Below are positions 60,682 to 64,000 of a stretch of DNA of 64,000 bases, piece after piece; the stretch's first letter is position 1, and each line of letters begins with the position of its first letter. Location: assembly GCF_036311985.1 (NCBI RefSeq), contig NZ_JAZDCJ010000012.1. One strand, given 5' to 3'. Position numbers and translations under genes: made by a program. The notes beneath the pieces were generated by a model. The model did not search any database. It had not been told where the DNA came from and was given only the letters and a program-made list of their open reading frames with translations. Source of the DNA: JAZDCJ01 sp036311985. Its GTDB lineage: Bacteria > Actinomycetota > Actinomycetes > Actinomycetales > Micrococcaceae.

Positions 60682-61494
60682 TCAGCCGTCGCCGCGGGAC
60701 CGGCTCCCGGGCTCGTGCCCGGACCCGGCCGGGGCGTTGTCCGCGGCGGGTCCGGCGTCGGGCCCGTTGCCGTCCTCGGCGGACCCGCCCGCATCCGAGC
60801 GGCCGGCATCGACCGGGCCCGCGGCCGGGTCGATCCGGACACCGAACTGCGGGCGGCCGTCGGGCAGGTCGGCGTAGCCGCTGCGCGGGGCCGGTGCCGG
60901 CTGGGGGGCTCCCGGGGCCGGTTCGGCGCCGGGCGCGGCAGGGGCCGGCGGAGCGGGCTGCTGCGCAGGCGCCCACGCCGGGGCGGAGCGCGGGACGCTG
61001 CCGCGGCTCATGGGAAGCTTTTCGGCCAGCCGACGCGCGGCGGCGGCGTGCTCGAACGCGACGACGACGTCGTAGTAGCCGGCGAGCACCTGGTTGCTCG
61101 AGGCGAAGTCCCGCTTGCCGCGGCGGAAGGAGTAGCTGAGCACGCCGACGACCATCCAGATCGCCATGCCGAGGCCCACGGAGGAAAGGATCTGCACGAT
61201 CCCGCCCGCCGGGGTGAAGAGGCTCAGGAGCAGGCCGACGAACATGCCGAACATGGCGCCCTGCGCCGCCCCGGCGAGCGCCACGCGGGGGTAGCTGAGC
61301 TTGCCCGTGACACGCTCGACCATCTTCAGGTCGTTGCCGACGATGCTGACGTTCGCGACGGGGAAGTCGTTGTCGGCGAGGTAGTCCACCACCTTCTGCG
61401 CGTCGAGGTAGGACTCGTAGCGGCCCAGGACCTCGCCCCGGGGCAGGCCGAGTCCGGCGGGGTCGGATCCTGTGGCACCAAAAGCGTAAGGCAT
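60682..61494 (-). CDS. YflT-like general stress protein with membrane segment
   Basis: A 270-aa protein. Residues 20-70 resemble the YflT/general stress 17M domain (GRYESYLDAQKVVDYLADND, then VSIVGNDLKMVERVTG). A hydrophobic, Gly-rich region at 72-120 forms one or two membrane hairpins (GAAQGAMFGMFVGLLLSLF). The C-terminal 95 residues are Pro/Ala/Gly-rich and look disordered. It diverges from the MgtE-N/CBS gene across about 110 nt. The function is unknown beyond stress association of the family. Confidence 0.82.
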   Translation of the reverse strand: MPYAFGATGSDPAGLGLPRGEVLGRYESYLDAQKVVDYLADNDFPVANVSIVGNDLKMVERVTGKLSYPRVALAGAAQGAMFGMFVGLLLSLFTPAGGIVQILSSVGLGMAIWMVVGVLSYSFRRGKRDFASSNQVLAGYYDVVVAFEHAAAARRLAEKLPMSRGSVPRSAPAWAPAQQPAPPAPAAPGAEPAPGAPQPAPAPRSGYADLPDGRPQFGVRIDPAAGPVDAGRSDAGGSAEDGNGPDAGPAADNAPAGSGHEPGSRSRGDG

Positions 61495-61601
61495 GTCCCC
61501 ATTCTGCCCTGCCCGGGCCCCGCGCGCCCGCCATATCGCTGCTGGTGAACCGCCCGGCGACGCGGGACGCCGCCCCGTCGGGCAGGCAGTAGCCTTGGAG
61601 G

Positions 61602-62894
61602 GTGAGCAGCTCCATGAACAAGGTCTTCATCGCCCGCCTGCTCGGCCTCGACGTCTTCGACCCCCTCGGCGACCGCCTGGGCCGGCTGCGGGACGTCGTC
61701 GTGTTCGACCGCGGCGCCGCCAAGCCCGCCCAATGCGTGGGCCTCGTCATCGAGGTGCCCGGCAAACGCCGGGTCTTCGTGCCGATGACGCGTGTCCAGG
61801 CCATTGAATCGAGCCAGATCATCTGCTCGGGGCTCGTGAACCTGCGCCGCTTCCAGCAGCGCGGCGCCGAGCGGCTCGCCGCCGCGGAGCTGTTCGACCG
61901 CAAGGTCGTCTTCAAGGACGGCAGCGGCAACGCGGTGGTCGAGGACATCGGTCTGGAGCGCCAGCGCAACGGCGACTGGCTCGTCTCCGACTACTATGTC
62001 CGCCGCGGCGATGCCGGCACGGGCTTCCGGGCGCTGCGCCGGCTCTCCCGGGGCGAGCGCCTCCTGGTGCCGTGCGCGGAGGTCGTCCATGGCGACCTCG
62101 AGGAGCCGCAGGCCGCGACCCAGTTCGTGGCCGCGCACGACGAGCTCAAGCCCGCCGACTTCGCCGAGGCGCTGCACGAGATGAGCGACAAGCGCCGCCT
62201 CGAGGTCGCCTCGGAGCTGCAGGACGACCGCCTGGCCGACGTCCTGCAGGAGCTCCCCGACGACGAACAGGTGCAGATCCTCTCGGCCCTCGACATGGAG
62301 CGCGCCGCCGACGTCCTCGAGGAGATGGACCCGGACGACGCGGCCGACCTGCTCAACGAGCTCGCCGAGGAGCAGAAGGAGGCCCTCCTGCAGCTCATGG
62401 AGCCCGAGGAGGCCAAGGACGTGCGCCGCCTCCTGGAGTACGAGGAGAACACGGCGGGTTCGCTCATGACGCCCGTGCCCGTGATCCTCCCGCCCGAGGC
62501 GACGGTCGCGGAGGCGCTCGCGTACGTGCGCCGCGAGGAGCTCAGCCCCTCGCTCGCCTCGGCGGTCTACGTGTGCCGCCCGCCGCTCGAGACACCCACG
62601 GGGCGCTACCTCGGCGTCGTGCACATCCAGGCCCTCCTGCGCTGCCCGCCGCCGGAGCAGCTCGGCAGCATCGTCGACACGGACCTCGAGCCGGTCCTGG
62701 ACCTCGCCGACGTCTCCGAGGTCGCCCGGACCCTGGCCACCTACAACCTGACCTCGATGCCCGTCGTCAACGCGGACGGCCGGCTCGTCGGCGCGGCGAC
62801 GGTCGACGACGTGCTGGACCACCTGCTGCCGGAGGACTGGCGCACCCGGGACGACGATTCCACCGACGTGAAGGGAGCCGCGACGCATGGCTGA
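61602..62894 (+). CDS. MgtE N-terminal/CBS domain protein with PRC-barrel start
   Basis: A 430-aa soluble protein. A PRC-barrel-like N-terminus (ARLLGLDVFDPLGDRLGRLR) is followed by an MgtE N-domain of helical repeats (ADVLQELPDDEQVQILSALD, ADVLEEMDPDDAADLLNELA) and a CBS pair (SLMTPVPVILPPEATVAEAL, then MPVVNADGRLVGAATVDDVL). The MgtE transmembrane part is absent, so it may sense magnesium or nucleotide and act on another protein. GTG 61602 abuts GGAGG with no spacing; ATG 61614 is an alternative start. It overlaps the DUF1003 gene by 8 nt. Confidence 0.87.
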   Translation: MSSSMNKVFIARLLGLDVFDPLGDRLGRLRDVVVFDRGAAKPAQCVGLVIEVPGKRRVFVPMTRVQAIESSQIICSGLVNLRRFQQRGAERLAAAELFDRKVVFKDGSGNAVVEDIGLERQRNGDWLVSDYYVRRGDAGTGFRALRRLSRGERLLVPCAEVVHGDLEEPQAATQFVAAHDELKPADFAEALHEMSDKRRLEVASELQDDRLADVLQELPDDEQVQILSALDMERAADVLEEMDPDDAADLLNELAEEQKEALLQLMEPEEAKDVRRLLEYEENTAGSLMTPVPVILPPEATVAEALAYVRREELSPSLASAVYVCRPPLETPTGRYLGVVHIQALLRCPPPEQLGSIVDTDLEPVLDLADVSEVARTLATYNLTSMPVVNADGRLVGAATVDDVLDHLLPEDWRTRDDDSTDVKGAATHG

Positions 62895-63492
62895 GAAGAA
62901 CACGCCCCCGGGCACCGGGCTGGACACCCCGCTGGCGGCGCGCGCCCGCTTCTTCCCGCGGCTCTCGCCGAACCCCGACGCGTTCGGCAAGGCCACGGAG
63001 GGCTTCGCCCGCTTTATGGGAACGCCGCAGTTCCTGCTCTACATGACGATCTTCTGCGTGTTCTGGCTCGTCTGGAACACGTGGGCGCCCCAGGACTGGC
63101 GCTTCGACTCCGCCGCGTTGGGTTTCACCGCGCTGACGCTCATGCTCTCCCTGCAGGCCTCCTACGCCGCCCCGCTCCTGCTCCTGGCCCAGAACCGCCA
63201 GGACGACCGCGACAAGGTCTCGCTCTCGGAGGACCGCAACCGCTCCGAGCGCAACCTGCACGACACGGAGTACCTGACGCGCGAGCTGGCCGCCCTGCGG
63301 ATCGCCCTGCGCGACGTCGCCACGCGCGACTACGTCCGCAGCGAGCTCCGCTCGGCGTTGGAGGACCTCCTCGAGGCGAACGACGGCGAGGACATCCGCC
63401 TGCGCGGCAAGGCGCCCAAGAAGAAGAAGGTCTCCGACGCGACGACGCAGCTGCCCAAGGTGCAGCGCACCGAGGGCGGCCAGGAGCCGTGA
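62887..63492 (+). CDS. DUF1003 membrane protein
   Basis: A 201-aa protein with two close membrane helices (FLLYMTIFCVFWLVWNTWAP, then ALGFTALTLMLSLQASYAAP) and the DUF1003-typical LAQNRQDDRDK and HDTEYLTREL. The cytoplasmic tail is helical and basic (KAPKKKKV). The ATG overlaps the upstream stop by 8 nt, and its own TGA overlaps the next GTG. Partnership with the MgtE-N/CBS protein is likely from the gene order; a magnesium or other ion role is inference. Confidence 0.88.
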   Translation: MAEKNTPPGTGLDTPLAARARFFPRLSPNPDAFGKATEGFARFMGTPQFLLYMTIFCVFWLVWNTWAPQDWRFDSAALGFTALTLMLSLQASYAAPLLLLAQNRQDDRDKVSLSEDRNRSERNLHDTEYLTRELAALRIALRDVATRDYVRSELRSALEDLLEANDGEDIRLRGKAPKKKKVSDATTQLPKVQRTEGGQEP

Positions 63493-64000
63493 CGCGCGAG
63501 GGGACGCCCGCCGCCGACGAGGCCCTGTGGAAGGCGCTCGGTGCCGTCCAGGACCCGGAGCTGCGCCGCCCCATCACGGAGCTCGGCATGGTCCCCTCGG
63601 CCACGGTCGGCTCCGACGGAACGGCGCGCGTGGCCGTGCTGCTGACGATCGCCGGCTGTCCCCTGCGCGGCACGATCGAGCAGGACGTCACGGCTGCGGC
63701 CTCCGCTGTCCCCGGTGTCTCCTCGGTCGAGATCGAGCTCGGGGTGATGACCCCGGAGCAGCGGGCCGAGCTGAAGTCCTCCCTCGCGGCCCGCACCATC
63801 CCGTTCACGGCCCCGGACTCGTTGACGAGGATCATCGCCGTCGCGAGCGGCAAGGGCGGGGTCGGCAAGTCGAGCGTGACCGTGAACCTGGCCTGCGCCC
63901 TGGCGGCCGACGGGCTGCGCGTGGGCGTCGTCGACGCCGACGTGCACGGCTTCTCCGTCCCCGGCCTCATGGGGATCGACACCCAGCCCACGCGCGTCGA
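63489..64000 (+). CDS. Mrp/NBP35-type Fe-S carrier ATPase (cut at window end)
   Basis: The first 170 codons of an Mrp/ApbC-type P-loop protein. An N-terminal MIP18/DUF59 domain (ALWKALGAVQDPELRRPITE, then TIAGCPLRGTIEQDV) precedes the deviant Walker A VASGKGGVGKSSVTVNLA and GVVDADVHGFSVPGLMG. Such proteins carry or insert Fe-S clusters. The GTG overlaps the DUF1003 stop as GTGA, with AGGAG unusually close. The C-terminus lies beyond the window. Confidence 0.92.
   Translation, partial: MTREGTPAADEALWKALGAVQDPELRRPITELGMVPSATVGSDGTARVAVLLTIAGCPLRGTIEQDVTAAASAVPGVSSVEIELGVMTPEQRAELKSSLAARTIPFTAPDSLTRIIAVASGKGGVGKSSVTVNLACALAADGLRVGVVDADVHGFSVPGLMGIDTQPTRV

Overview
The window is very GC-rich chromosomal DNA with dense, often overlapping genes and many GTG/TTG starts. 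It carries AdnA/AdnB-type motor-nucleases, UvrD2, DUF3107, DUF2342 and a coproporphyrin-dependent heme pathway. This points to an actinobacterium, most likely Micrococcales (Micrococcaceae-like). It reads as core chromosome: I see no transposase, integrase, phage gene, CRISPR array or rRNA.

Layout. 0.1-5 kb: a DegP/HtrA-type protease diverges from a TPM-domain membrane protein followed by PspA (envelope stress). 5-8 kb: two identical initiator tRNA-Met genes flank an acyl-CoA dehydrogenase / cytochrome b561-like pair and a divergent MarR regulator. 8-28 kb: UPF0182, a YlbL-type PDZ/Lon protease, DUF2342, a YgjP-like metallopeptidase, a degenerate ThiF-like protein, UvrD2, NudC, a macrolide-kinase-like phosphotransferase, AdnB, AdnA and an alkyltransferase-like protein; the last three are translationally coupled. 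28-35 kb: a DEDDh exonuclease, the MetNIQ methionine importer, a 37-codon small ORF with its own terminator, RtcB RNA ligase, and an unknown lipoprotein/membrane-protein pair. 35-46 kb: a complete heme locus, hemA divergent from hemE-cgoX-hemQ-hemH-hemC-hemD-hemB-hemL. 46-55 kb: MoeZ-like sulfurtransferase, TetR, DUF3107, ferritin-like protein, an RNase II-type nuclease, a TPP-riboswitch-controlled thiO-thiS-thiG operon, a DEAD-box helicase and a DNA methyltransferase carrying a 12-G tract. 55-64 kb: a sodium:solute symporter with a 43-aa partner, a PHP phosphoesterase, an aminopeptidase P, a YflT-like stress protein, an MgtE-N/CBS protein, DUF1003, and an Mrp-type ATPase cut by the window end.

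The genes from UPF0182 to the DEAD-box helicase match, as I recall it, the order and orientation of Mycobacterium tuberculosis Rv3193c to Rv3211, interrupted here by the exonuclease/Met/RtcB/heme block. The least explained signals are the poly-G tract in the methyltransferase, the small ORF plus terminator before rtcB, a short dispersed GC-rich repeat found in protein linkers and intergenic DNA, the degenerate ThiF-like protein, and repeated complementary words upstream of metN. Convergent gene pairs are separated by long perfect hairpins that mostly lack a U-tract.
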